From: CAZGUX01 sp964529305
GTDB lineage: Bacteria > Acidobacteriota > Terriglobia > Bryobacterales > Bryobacteraceae
Direction of reading: 5' to 3'
Assembly: GCA_964529305.1 (NCBI GenBank)
Contig: CAZGUX010000202.1
Location: 21,323-85,322 of the forward strand
Length of the DNA stretch: 64,000 nucleotides
The first letter of the stretch is position 1, and the number at the start of each line of letters is the position of its first letter. A program made the position numbers and the translations under genes. The notes beneath the pieces were generated by a model. That model was given only the letters and a program-made list of their open reading frames with translations. It searched no databases and was not told the DNA's origin. Below, piece by piece: positions 44,424-52,512 of this stretch.

Positions 44424-44821
44424 TCTTCGTTGATTCGAATGTGGCGATGTACCTCGTTGGAGCCGCGCATCCGCACAAAACCGATTCACAGATCCTGCTG
44501 GAACGCCTGATCGCCGCCGGCGAACGTCTGGTAACGGACGCGGAGGTGCTGCAGGAAATCCTTCACCGCTACACGGCCATCCACAGACGGGAAGCCATCG
44601 AGCCTGCGCTCCGGGTCATCCTGGAGGTGGTCGATGATGTGTTTGCAATCGAAAGGCGCGATGTCTTACGGGCGGCCGAGATCCTTCAGCATCCGTCTCA
44701 GCTCCCGGCGCGCGACGCCGTCCACATTGCCGTTATGGAACGTCACGCCGTTGGTTCCATCCTGAGCTTCGACGCTGATTTCGACCGGTGGGCGGGGTTG
44801 AAGCGAATCCACCAGGTTTGA
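44420..44821 (+). CDS. vapC: VapC-like PIN-domain toxin
   Basis: The 133-residue PIN protein keeps D5 in FVDSNVAMYLVG, E46 in AEVLQEIL, D99 in ARDAVH and D118 in SFDADFDRW, the standard Mg-binding set. The TTG start at 44420 overlaps the antitoxin TGA, and GGAG precedes it. It looks intact, unlike the VapBC remnant directly upstream. Ribonuclease activity is expected; the target RNA is unknown. Confidence 0.9.
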   Translation: MIFVDSNVAMYLVGAAHPHKTDSQILLERLIAAGERLVTDAEVLQEILHRYTAIHRREAIEPALRVILEVVDDVFAIERRDVLRAAEILQHPSQLPARDAVHIAVMERHAVGSILSFDADFDRWAGLKRIHQV

Positions 44822-45276
44822 GGGAAGCCGGTCCAGGTTGGAAAAGGTGTCAGGCGTTCCAGCCCAGGGATACCACCCTGTCAAAGGAACCCACTTTTAG
44901 AGCCGGCAACTCTATGGATCCAAGCTACTTAGCGAACGGCGACCCTTGTCAGTGCTAAAGGATTGCTTCGGCCCGGCGGACGCAGATGCAGACGGAGGAG
45001 CCGATCGTGCGGGCCGCCGGGCCGATGCAACCTCTAGCAATCACAAGGGTCGTTGTTTTATTTCGCCCTATTTATCAAGGATTTGCGGGTTTACGAATTT
45101 GCCATCTTCCCTGGTGGAAGTAGGGTAGGAATGGAAAGGATGCCGAGTGGAAAATTCACCTAAGCCATACCGATGCATTCGTTTGGGGTGAGTCCAAACG
45201 CTGAGTATTCGCGACCTGGGTCCACCGGGCCACAACCCCTTGGGGTCCTGTCGTTTGAGGACGCCACATAAGGTTA
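44822..45276. other. Gap without a recognisable gene, lower GC
   Basis: About 455 bases separate the vapC stop from the promoter of the TAC operon. No open frame with family features was seen. The right half (from about 45040) has visibly lower GC than the flanking chromosome. It holds the inverted repeat at 45180. Confidence 0.5.
45180..45200. repeat. Inverted repeat CGTTTGG-N7-CCAAACG
   Basis: Two exact 7-base arms lie about 80 bases upstream of the predicted -35 of the TAC operon. It may be an upstream operator or a hairpin ending transcription from the left. Confidence 0.45.
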
Positions 45277-45318
45277 TTGAGCTATTCCCTTGCCGGAGGT
45301 TAATCTATATGTTAACCT
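45277..45318 (+). promoter_or_regulatory. Predicted promoter and operator of the TAC operon
   Basis: TTGAGC at 45277-45282 and TAATCT at 45301-45306 could be -35 and -10 with an 18-base spacer. The perfect inverted repeat AGGTTAA-N8-TTAACCT at 45297-45318 covers the -10 and start site. This is where a TA repressor would bind, and it argues that the toxin gene starts after it, at 45329. Confidence 0.5.
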
Positions 45319-45328
45319 GGACACGTGG

Positions 45329-45715
45329 ATGGAACGACCGCAAGCTTTCAAAGGACTGCTCGTAACCATAGAGTATGCGGTCTGCCTGAATGGCTCATGC
45401 CCCGGGTTGGACTTCTATTGTGCTCAATCGTCCCGAGACCAGGCCAAACTGAACAAGCTATTTCAGTGGTTGGGCGATCATGGCTGGATCAAGAATGATC
45501 AGAAGTTCAAGCGGATCGAGGGGACTGAGTTTCTTGAGTTCAAATCGCACCAGCTCCGCATGCCGTGCGTGAAGCTAGGCAGTCTTGTGCTCATTACCCA
45601 CGGCTTTCGAAAGAAGAACGACCAAATGGACCCGCAAGAAATCTTGCGGGCTCGTCGCATTGTGGGTGAAGATTCATCACGCTTTCAAAAGAAAGGGCCG
45701 CCCTTTTCGTGCTAG
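45329..45715 (+). CDS. higB: HigB/Gp49-like toxin of a toxin-antitoxin-chaperone (TAC) operon
   Basis: The 128-residue protein has the Gp49/HigB signature at its C-terminal side: FLEFKSHQLRMP, then LVLITHGFRKKNDQMDPQEI, the same HGF-KK-P-EI pattern as the toxin at 27688. The N-terminal half has more Cys than usual (CLNGSC, FYCAQ). I place the start at ATG 45329, after the operator; a TTG at 45290 is in frame but lies upstream of the predicted promoter's -10. No Shine-Dalgarno is seen at either. It is followed after 23 bases by the HTH antitoxin and then a SecB-like chaperone. mRNA cleavage is expected from the family. Confidence 0.78.
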   Translation: MERPQAFKGLLVTIEYAVCLNGSCPGLDFYCAQSSRDQAKLNKLFQWLGDHGWIKNDQKFKRIEGTEFLEFKSHQLRMPCVKLGSLVLITHGFRKKNDQMDPQEILRARRIVGEDSSRFQKKGPPFSC

Positions 45716-45738
45716 CCATCTCCACTAGAGGTGATGCA

Positions 45739-46158
45739 ATGTCTAAAGACAAATTTTCCGAGTTCCTTCAAGATCCTAACCGGCGCCGTCTGTTCGAGCA
45801 GGAGTCTCTCGCATTTGAGGCGACGGAAATGATTTGCGATCTCATGGAACGAGAGCGCGTTACAAAGGCCGATCTTGCGAAGAAAATTGGGAGAAGTAGG
45901 GCGTATGTTACGCAAGTTCTGAGTGGTACACGGAACATGACCCTGCACACTTTTGCGGACTTGGCGTTTGCGCTCGGATATACGGTGAAGGTGAAGCCTA
46001 GTCCGGTCGACAACCCCGGGGGTGTCCATCGCTGGGCATCGAGTTCATTCCGAGTGGTTTATAGAAATCGAGCCGATTGGAACAAGTCTAACCAGATCGC
46101 GACTCGGTTGCCGTTGTTCTCCGTGGAAGAGACACCGGAAACGGCTCACGCCGCTTAG
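45739..46158 (+). CDS. higA: HigA-type antitoxin with long C-terminal extension (TAC)
   Basis: ATG 45739 follows an AGAGGTGA site; the open frame begins slightly earlier inside the toxin gene. Residues 41-78 are an XRE helix-turn-helix (VTKADLAKKIGRSRAYVTQV). About 50 further residues (87-139) extend past the normal end of such antitoxins, rich in Trp, Phe and Tyr (HRWASSSFRVVYRNRADW). In M. tuberculosis HigA1 a similar tail, the chaperone-addiction region, makes the antitoxin unstable unless a SecB-like chaperone binds it. I infer the same role here from position and length; no sequence match was checked. Confidence 0.85.
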   Translation: MSKDKFSEFLQDPNRRRLFEQESLAFEATEMICDLMERERVTKADLAKKIGRSRAYVTQVLSGTRNMTLHTFADLAFALGYTVKVKPSPVDNPGGVHRWASSSFRVVYRNRADWNKSNQIATRLPLFSVEETPETAHAA

Positions 46159-46173
46159 AAACTCGCTTAAACT

Positions 46174-46731
46174 ATGTTTATTCGCCAGAGCGAAGAAGAG
46201 ATCAAGCAGTCACTGGTTCTAAACGTCAATTGCGCGATCCAACGGATCAGGGTTGCGGAAGCCGCACTGTGGAGCACGCCTCCGAATGACCTTGCGCTGG
46301 ACGTAGATAGTGAGCTAGAGTTTCGTCCTTCGGGCGTGAGGCGCCAAAAGGACTCGATCGTTTTTGTCGTTGACTTCCTGGTCACCGCCCGAGGTCCCGG
46401 CGACGAATCGGTCAAGTCGAAGGATCTGTTCAGGGTTTCGTGCAAACTGGAGGCTGAGTACACCCTGAGGCCCGAGTTTGACCCCACAGAGGTGCAAATC
46501 ACAGCCTTTCACAAGGGAAATGTCATCTTCAACTGCTGGCCCTACTTTAGGGAGTTTGTTCAAAACACTACGCTACGGATGCACATACCGCCTCCGCCCA
46601 TTCCTTTTCTTCGCCTTGCGCCCCCACAGAAGGAAAGCCGGGTGAGTGATGGAGAACAGCCAGTTGCGACAAAATCGCCAGGGCCGAAAGGGCATCGGAA
46701 AATGCAACTGAAGCGTAAGCCGACTGCTTGA
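46174..46731 (+). CDS. SecB-like chaperone of a TAC system
   Basis: The 185-residue protein has the SecB pattern. The first strand region is LNVNCAIQRIRV, followed by LDVDSELEF and IVFVVDFLVTA. The strong SecB signature is NCWPYFREFVQNTTLRMHIP at 120-139, where SecB of E. coli has the FPYARE helix, followed by PPPIPFLRL. A basic Pro/Lys tail of about 35 residues is extra. It starts 15 bases after the antitoxin, so the order toxin, HTH antitoxin, SecB-like chaperone matches Rv1955-Rv1957. It should protect the antitoxin and may also act as a general export chaperone. GC here is visibly lower than in neighbouring chromosomal genes. Confidence 0.85.
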   Translation: MFIRQSEEEIKQSLVLNVNCAIQRIRVAEAALWSTPPNDLALDVDSELEFRPSGVRRQKDSIVFVVDFLVTARGPGDESVKSKDLFRVSCKLEAEYTLRPEFDPTEVQITAFHKGNVIFNCWPYFREFVQNTTLRMHIPPPPIPFLRLAPPQKESRVSDGEQPVATKSPGPKGHRKMQLKRKPTA

Positions 46732-47045
46732 ATGGCTGGCGCAAACGCAAATTCCCGTCACCCCAGTGCATCGCGCTAGCGCAGGAGAATGTCCAAGGAC
46801 CGGTGCCCTGTCTGGCGCATGATCGTCTTGACCGAGGCCCCGCCGTTGGCGGCGCTCGTCACAAAGCCGGCTTCCGGGCTGTTGCCAGCGAACCGCTAGC
46901 TCTAGCCAGCCGTGTAGGGCGCGCACAGAAGGTAAACACGGGACGGCAACCGCTTTGCAGATTTCTTAAGAAGGTGGGTCGTTTCACGAGCCTCACAGAG
47001 CGGTGGCGAGAGCGTCCGGCGTTTCACAGCCTCTCAGTGACTACG
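46732..47045. other. Gap without a gene after the TAC operon
   Basis: No open frame with coding features was found. The segment contains small palindromes (GCGCTAGCGC) and two related stretches, GTTTCACGAGCC and GTTTCACAGCC, about 40 bases apart. No clear terminator for the chaperone gene was seen. Confidence 0.45.
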
Positions 47046-47080
47046 GCCGCCGGGCGACACAAAAAACGTCGCCCGGCGGC
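47046..47080. repeat. Perfect GC-rich hairpin downstream of arginase
   Basis: GCCGCCGGGCGAC and its exact reverse complement flank the loop ACAAAAAAC. It lies 9 bases past the stop of the arginase gene on the minus strand, where the T-run falls in the loop instead of after the stem. It shares the CGCCGGGCGA core with the hairpin at 27562. Confidence 0.65.
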
Positions 47081-47088
47081 ACGGTCGT

Positions 47089-48003
47089 TTAGAGAATCCT
47101 CTTGCCCATGGCCGACATGATCAGCTCAACCGCCAAGTCTGCCGTCCGGTTCGATTCGTCGATCACCGGATTCACCTCCACCACCTCCATCGACACCATG
47201 CCGCCCGAATCGTTGATCATCTCCATCGCCAGGTGCGCCTCGCGATACGTGCCCCCGCCCCTGACCGGCGTGCCGACTCCCGGCGCCTCGCTCGGGTCCA
47301 CAAAATCCATGTCGAGCGAGAGATGGAACCCAGCGGTCCCTTCACTTGCGAAGCGGATGGCGTCCTCCATCACGGCGCGCATGCCACGCTCGTCGATCGC
47401 CCGCATCGTGAACACCCGCACCCCCGAATCGCGGACGTGGTGCCGCTCCAGCGCGTCCACGTCGCGGATGCCGACCAGCGCGACATTCGCCGCCGCCACT
47501 TTGGGCGAAAACCCGAACAGACCGGTCATCTCCTTGGGACCCAGGCCCAGGCAGCACGCCAGCGGCATGCCGTGGACGTTCCCGCTCGGGCTGGTCTCCG
47601 GTGTATTCATATCGGTGTGGGCGTCGATCCAGATCACACCGATCTTCTGCTTCTGTTTGCGAAAGTACCGGGAGACGCCGGCGATGGTTCCCGCGGCCAC
47701 CGAGTGATCGCCCCCCAACACCAGCGGCACCCGGCTGCCGCTCAAGGCCTTCTCGGTCATCAGCCCCAACCGCCGGCACGCTTCCACGATCTGGGGCAGG
47801 TAGCGCGCGTTCGAAGGCCCTTCCGGCAGGCTCTCCCGCACCTCCACCGACACGTTGCCCAGATCGTCCACGACATAGCCCAGCGATTGCAGCCGCTTGT
47901 GCAGGTTGGCCACGCGCACGGCGGATGGACCCATGTCCACGCCCCGGCGGTCCTGGCCGAGGTCGAGCGGCGCTCCGATGATCGCGATCGTCGACTGGCG
48001 CAT
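47089..48003 (-). CDS. rocF: Arginase
   Basis: The 304-residue protein has the ureohydrolase metal ligands: H100 in GGDHSVAAG, D127, H129 and D131 in WIDAHTDMNT, and D231 and D233 in SLDMDFVDPSEAPGVGTP. The NPVIDESNRTADLAVEL end is typical of arginase rather than agmatinase. It splits arginine into ornithine and urea with two Mn ions. It is the last gene of the operon with asnS 3 bases upstream, and a GC-rich hairpin follows. Confidence 0.94.
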   Translation of the reverse strand: MRQSTIAIIGAPLDLGQDRRGVDMGPSAVRVANLHKRLQSLGYVVDDLGNVSVEVRESLPEGPSNARYLPQIVEACRRLGLMTEKALSGSRVPLVLGGDHSVAAGTIAGVSRYFRKQKQKIGVIWIDAHTDMNTPETSPSGNVHGMPLACCLGLGPKEMTGLFGFSPKVAAANVALVGIRDVDALERHHVRDSGVRVFTMRAIDERGMRAVMEDAIRFASEGTAGFHLSLDMDFVDPSEAPGVGTPVRGGGTYREAHLAMEMINDSGGMVSMEVVEVNPVIDESNRTADLAVELIMSAMGKRIL

Positions 48004-48006
48004 CGT

Positions 48007-49398
48007 TCAGAAGGCGGCGTTGCCGGGCGTGCGTGGGAACGGAATCACGTCCCGGATATTCTTCATCCCGGTCAGGTACATCATCATCCGCTCAAATCCC
48101 AGACCGAAGCCCGCATGCGGCGTCGAGCCGTACTTGCGCAGCTCCAGATACCACCAGTAGTCTTCCTCCGGCAGGCCGGCCGTGCGGATCTTGTCGAGCA
48201 GCACGTCGTGGCGCTCTTCGCGCTGGCTGCCGCCGATGATCTCTCCGATGCGCGGCGCCAGCACATCCATCGCCCGTACGGTTCTGCCGTCCTCGTTCAT
48301 CCGCATGTAAAACGCTTTGATCTCCGCCGGATAGTCGGTCACCACCACGGGCTTCTTGAACGTCTCCTCGGTGAGGTAGCGTTCGTGTTCGCTCTGCAGA
48401 TCCATGCCCCAGCCGACCGGGAACTCGAACGCGCGCCCGGCATCGCGAGCATTTTCCAAAATTCGTACAGCTTCGGTGTACGGGATGTGCTCGAACCGGC
48501 TGTTCATCACGTTGTCGAGCGTCGTCAGCACGGTCGGATCGATCCGCTTATTGAAGAACTCCAGGTCGGCGCGGCACTGGTCGCACACATAGCCGATGAT
48601 GGACTTCAGGAACTCCTCCGCCAATTTGCGGTTACCGTCGAGATCGCAGAACGCCATTTCCGGCTCGATCATCCAGAATTCCGCCAGATGTCTCGGGGTA
48701 TTGGAGTTCTCGGCGCGAAAGGTCGGACCGAACGTATAGACGTTTGAAAACGACAGGGCGAAGATCTCCGCTTCCAGTTGGCCGCTGACGGCCAGAAAGG
48801 CTTTGCGGCCGAAAAAGTCCTGTGCGTAGTCGACCCCTCCGCGCGGAAGGTTCATCAGGTCGAGCGTCGTCACCTGGAACATCGCGCCCGCGCCCTCCGC
48901 GTCGGAAGCGCTGATCACCGGGGTGTGGACGTAGAGGAACCCGCGATCCTGGAAGAACCGGTGGATCGCGAAGGCCAGGGCATTTCTTACGCGGAACACC
49001 GCGCCGAAGGTGTTGCTGCGGGTTCGCAGGTGTGCGATATCCCGCAGGAATTCCATCGTGTGGCCCTTCTTCTGCAGCGGATAGGTCACCGGGTCCGCGG
49101 GGCCGTAGACTTCGATTTCCCGCGCCTTCAACTCCACCGCCTGTCCGGCCCCCTGCGACGCGACCAGTTCGCCCGACGCGCGAATGCAGGCGCCCGTGGT
49201 CACGTGCCGCATCACGTCTTCCGGCACGGCGCCCGCCTCCACCACTACCTGCAGATCCTGAAAGCACGACCCGTCGTTGAGCTGTACGAAGTGGACGCCC
49301 TTGCCGTCGCGCCGGGTCTTCACCCACCCGCGCGCCTCCGCCACGCCCGGCACCGTCCTGCCGAACAGGTCGCGTATGTAATCACCCTTCTCGATCAT
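48007..49398 (-). CDS. asnS: Asparaginyl-tRNA synthetase
   Basis: The 463-residue class II synthetase has the anticodon-binding OB fold at about 1-110 (ARGWVKTRRDGKGVHFVQL) and the catalytic GQLEAE at 206-211. Motif 2 lies around FRAENSNTPRHLAEF at 227-241, and motif 3 is GFGLGFERMMMYLTG near the end. It charges tRNA-Asn. Its start overlaps the upstream isomerase gene by 17 bases, and arginase follows after 3 bases. A true AsnS suggests that this organism need not rely only on Asp-tRNA-Asn amidation. Confidence 0.96.
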   Translation of the reverse strand: MIEKGDYIRDLFGRTVPGVAEARGWVKTRRDGKGVHFVQLNDGSCFQDLQVVVEAGAVPEDVMRHVTTGACIRASGELVASQGAGQAVELKAREIEVYGPADPVTYPLQKKGHTMEFLRDIAHLRTRSNTFGAVFRVRNALAFAIHRFFQDRGFLYVHTPVISASDAEGAGAMFQVTTLDLMNLPRGGVDYAQDFFGRKAFLAVSGQLEAEIFALSFSNVYTFGPTFRAENSNTPRHLAEFWMIEPEMAFCDLDGNRKLAEEFLKSIIGYVCDQCRADLEFFNKRIDPTVLTTLDNVMNSRFEHIPYTEAVRILENARDAGRAFEFPVGWGMDLQSEHERYLTEETFKKPVVVTDYPAEIKAFYMRMNEDGRTVRAMDVLAPRIGEIIGGSQREERHDVLLDKIRTAGLPEEDYWWYLELRKYGSTPHAGFGLGFERMMMYLTGMKNIRDVIPFPRTPGNAAF

Positions 49399-50236
49399 CT
49401 TCTTCTTCCAGGTTCTCCAGCCGGTCGAAAACCTCGTTCACCACGTCCAGCGGATTCGCCATTCCGGCGACCTCCCGCAACTCCAGCAGCAGCGGATATT
49501 GATCCGGCTCCGAACGCAGGAGCTTCATCACCCGCCGCCATGGAATCGTGCCGCCGTCCGAGACGAGGGGGAACAGGTGCTGGTCGGTCTTGCCGTCGTT
49601 GTCGTGCACGTGCAACGACCGGATCTTCTTCCGCATCGTCGAAAAGGCTTCGGCCACACCCTCTTTCAGGTTGGCGTGTCCGGTGTCGAACACGAAGTCG
49701 AGATCGAGATGCGTCACTCCGAGGAAGTACTTCAGGCGTTCGGCCGACGACAGATCGTTGGGGATGTTCTCGAGCAGGATCCGGACGCCGCGCTGGCGCG
49801 AGAAGACGCTCAGCTCCTCGAGCACCGTAAAGGCGGCTTCCACGGCGTGGTCGCTGAATTCCTGCTCATTCACGCCCAGGTGCTGGACGGCAAACCGGCA
49901 GGGGATGAGTTCGGCGATCTCCAGCGCCCATTTCAGCTCGTCCACCATAGGGACCCGCTTGGTCTTGATCCGCGTGGTGATGTCGATCACCGAATCCGGG
50001 CCCGAGCGTCCCCAATATTCGTCCGTGTACATCGGCAGGTGAATCGAGTGCAGCTTCAGGTCCGACTCGCGGAACCAATGGCCAAGCTCGGTCAACTGGC
50101 TCTTGTTGTGCCAATCCAGGTGCTGCCGCGCGAAAAAGATCTCCACGGCTGGAATCCCCGCATGCAGAATGCGGTCGAGCATCGCCACCGTGAGGCGATG
50201 ACTCACAAAGAGGTGAGTGGAAAGAACACGTAGCAT
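49382..50236 (-). CDS. TIM-barrel sugar-phosphate isomerase/epimerase-like protein
   Basis: The 284-residue protein has the xylose-isomerase-like TIM barrel of the AP endonuclease 2 family: VEIFFARQHLDWHN, LHSIHLPMY, a metal Glu in ILLENIPND, DFVFDTGHAN, SLHVHDNDGKTDQHL and LLLELRE. It would isomerise or epimerise a keto sugar or sugar acid. ATG 50236 is chosen because the ggt stop ends 2 bases upstream and the domain starts at once (MLRVLSTHLF). It overlaps asnS by 17 bases, so coupling is tight. A DNA-repair endonuclease role is less likely but not excluded. Confidence 0.85.
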   Translation of the reverse strand: MLRVLSTHLFVSHRLTVAMLDRILHAGIPAVEIFFARQHLDWHNKSQLTELGHWFRESDLKLHSIHLPMYTDEYWGRSGPDSVIDITTRIKTKRVPMVDELKWALEIAELIPCRFAVQHLGVNEQEFSDHAVEAAFTVLEELSVFSRQRGVRILLENIPNDLSSAERLKYFLGVTHLDLDFVFDTGHANLKEGVAEAFSTMRKKIRSLHVHDNDGKTDQHLFPLVSDGGTIPWRRVMKLLRSEPDQYPLLLELREVAGMANPLDVVNEVFDRLENLEEEDDREG

Positions 50237-50237
50237 G

Positions 50238-51911
50238 TCAATAGCCGGCGGCCGTCGCTTCCGTGCGCCCGTCGGCGGCGCCCTGAAGCCAACTACCGTC
50301 CCAAAGGATGGCACAGACCTCGCCCTGCTGCACTACCTTGCGGATCTTGTGCCCGCGGGCGGCCAGCAGGTCGATCGTGTCGGGAGAGAAATCACTCTCC
50401 AGGCGAAGCTCGTCCGGCATCCACTGGTGGTGAAAGCGGGGAAACTCCACCGCCATCTGAATGTTCATGCGGAAGTCGATGACATTCAGAAGCACTTCCA
50501 GCACCGTGTTGATGATCGTCGTCCCGCCGGGTGAGCCGACCACGATGCGTAGGTCGCCGTCCCTCGTCACGATCGTCGGCGTCATCGACGAGAGCGGGTG
50601 CTTGCGGGGTTGGATGGCATTGGCCTCTCCCTGAATGGCGCCGTACAGGTTGGGCTCGCCGGGCTTCGCCGAAAAATCGTCCATTTCGTTATTCAGAAGG
50701 AATCCCAGTCCCTTCGCCGTGACGCCGTTGCCGAATCCGCCGTTCAGCGTGTAGGTCACCGCCACGGCATTGCCTTCCTGATCCACCACCGAGTAATGCG
50801 TGGTTTCCGCGCTCTCCGAGACGGATTCGGGCTTGCCCGGGCGAATCTCCTCGCTCGTCGAAGCCCGCGCCGGATCGATCGTCTTCCGCCGTTCCTCAAT
50901 GTACGGCTTGCTGAGGAGCTTCGAAACCGGAATCTGCACGAACTCGGGATCCGCCAGATATTCGCTGCGATCGGCGTAGAACCGGCGTTGCGCCTCGGCC
51001 ACCCAATGGATGGCCGCCGCGGAACCCGCTCCGGTCCGATGGTAGCCGGTCGTTTCCAGCATGCCCAGCATTTGCAGCAGCCCGATTCCGCCGGAACTGG
51101 GTGGAGGCGCGGTCAGGATGCCGTAGCCCCGGTACGAACCCTCGAGCGGTGTCCGCTCCACCACGGTGTACTCGCGGAGGTCCTGTTCCGTGATCAGCCC
51201 GCCGTTGGCCTTCATATCTTCGGCCAGGCGCCGTGCCGTCTCTCCTTCGTAGAAGCCTCTGGACCCCTGCTTCCCGATCCGGTCCAGCGTCGCGGCCAGA
51301 TTGGATTGAATCAGCACGTCTCCCGGATCGTAGTACATCCCGCGGTTCAAAAAGATTCGCCGGGAGTCCGGGAACGGCTCGAACAGGTCGCAATGACCGC
51401 GCAGCGACCGGGCCAAGTCATAGCTGATGGGGAAGCCCTCCCGCGCCAGGCGCGACGCAGGCGCCACCAGGCTGGGCCACGGCTTCCGGCCAAACCTGGC
51501 ATGCGCCGCCTCCAGTCCTTTGACGGTGCCCGGCACTCCCGCCGCCAGGTAGCCGATCAGGCTCCAATCGCGGGGGCGGCTTTTCTCGTCCAGGTACATG
51601 TCCCGCGTCGCGGCGAGCGGCGCGCGTTCGCGAAAATCGAAAAATGCCGAACGCCCATCAGCCATCCGGACCAGCATGAACCCGCCGCCCCCCAGGTTCC
51701 CCGCCGACGGATGGGTCACGGCCAGCGCGAAGCCGATGGCGACGGCGGCGTCCACGGCATTCGCGCCGCCCTTCAGAATCGAGACTCCCACCTCCGTGGC
51801 ATGCGGTTCCCGCGTGACCACCATCGCGTGGCGGGCCCGCACCGGGTCTCGCGCCGCGCCTGCCGGGAACGCCGCCAGCAAGGCCAGCGCCAGGACCCCG
51901 AGTTCTCGCAT
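50238..51911 (-). CDS. ggt: Gamma-glutamyltransferase (glutathione hydrolase)
   Basis: The 557-residue precursor has a signal peptide (MRELGVLALALLAAFPAGAA). The large-subunit region has GGANAVDAAVAIGFALAVTH and HPSAGNLGGGGFML. The autoprocessing site is ETTHYSVVD with nucleophile Thr at about 370, and the small subunit carries TYTLNGGFGNGVTAKGLGFL. The enzyme transfers or hydrolyses gamma-glutamyl groups from glutathione in the periplasm. It is first in the operon with the isomerase, asnS and arginase. The divergent DUF4440-like gene starts 51 bases away. Confidence 0.95.
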   Translation of the reverse strand: MRELGVLALALLAAFPAGAARDPVRARHAMVVTREPHATEVGVSILKGGANAVDAAVAIGFALAVTHPSAGNLGGGGFMLVRMADGRSAFFDFRERAPLAATRDMYLDEKSRPRDWSLIGYLAAGVPGTVKGLEAAHARFGRKPWPSLVAPASRLAREGFPISYDLARSLRGHCDLFEPFPDSRRIFLNRGMYYDPGDVLIQSNLAATLDRIGKQGSRGFYEGETARRLAEDMKANGGLITEQDLREYTVVERTPLEGSYRGYGILTAPPPSSGGIGLLQMLGMLETTGYHRTGAGSAAAIHWVAEAQRRFYADRSEYLADPEFVQIPVSKLLSKPYIEERRKTIDPARASTSEEIRPGKPESVSESAETTHYSVVDQEGNAVAVTYTLNGGFGNGVTAKGLGFLLNNEMDDFSAKPGEPNLYGAIQGEANAIQPRKHPLSSMTPTIVTRDGDLRIVVGSPGGTTIINTVLEVLLNVIDFRMNIQMAVEFPRFHHQWMPDELRLESDFSPDTIDLLAARGHKIRKVVQQGEVCAILWDGSWLQGAADGRTEATAAGY

Positions 51912-51962
51912 ATCCTTTTATTGTATGTGGCGCCGGTTGACTCCCCGCCGCCTGGAGGACTG

Positions 51963-52496
51963 ATGCGAACACAGGTTGTCCTTGCGATCGTCGGGCTGGC
52001 GCTTCCGCTGGCCGCCCAGCGCACCGGCGGGAATCCGCAGCCCCAACCCGCCCCGCAGCGCCAGACTCCCCTCGATCAGCAGGTGTGGAACCGCGACGCG
52101 GCAGCGCGCGCCCGCGAAACGCCGAGCGTCAGCGCCGAGGAAAAGGTGCGCCTCGCCGAGAAGGACTGGGCCGACGCCGTTTCCCGCAACGACTTCGATC
52201 GCCTTGGCAAGATCCTGGCCGCTGATCTCATGTATACGCATTCCACTGGCCTGGTCGAGACGCGCGAGCAGTTTGCCGAGGCCCTGAAGAGCGGCCGCCA
52301 GAAGTACGACTCCATCACGTACGAAGATCTGGTGGTCCATGTTTACGGGAAGACGGCGTTTGCCGCGGCCCGAGTCCGTATGACCGGGAACAGCAAGGGG
52401 CAGCCGTTCGACAACGTGCTACGCTTTTTGCACGTCTGGGTGAAGAACAAAGGTGGCTGGCAGTTGGCGGCCCACCAGTCCGCCCGTGTCCAGTAA
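51963..52496 (+). CDS. Exported DUF4440/NTF2-like protein
   Basis: ATG 51963 follows a strong GGAGGAC site and opens with a signal peptide MRTQVVLAIVGLALPLAAQ. A Pro/Gln-rich linker leads to an NTF2-like cone from about residue 58: EKDWADAVSRNDFDRLGKIL, ADLMYTHSTG, then a last strand VKNKGGWQLAAHQS. DUF4440 proteins bind small ligands or act as steroid-isomerase-like enzymes; the role here is unknown. The next gene is a paralogue 16 bases downstream. Confidence 0.82.
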   Translation: MRTQVVLAIVGLALPLAAQRTGGNPQPQPAPQRQTPLDQQVWNRDAAARARETPSVSAEEKVRLAEKDWADAVSRNDFDRLGKILAADLMYTHSTGLVETREQFAEALKSGRQKYDSITYEDLVVHVYGKTAFAAARVRMTGNSKGQPFDNVLRFLHVWVKNKGGWQLAAHQSARVQ

Positions 52497-52512
52497 CGAC
52501 GAGGAGACAGCT

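Noticed and set aside
45309..45365. An 18-codon frame with GGAGGT at ideal distance before it, overlapping the TAC toxin gene
   Set aside because: GGAGGT is part of the inverted repeat that looks like the operator, and the product has no features; kept only as a remote chance of a leader peptide.
50598..51962. Upstream in-frame extension of the first DUF4440-like protein
   Set aside because: It runs antisense through ggt; the signal peptide and GGAGG site place the start at 51963.
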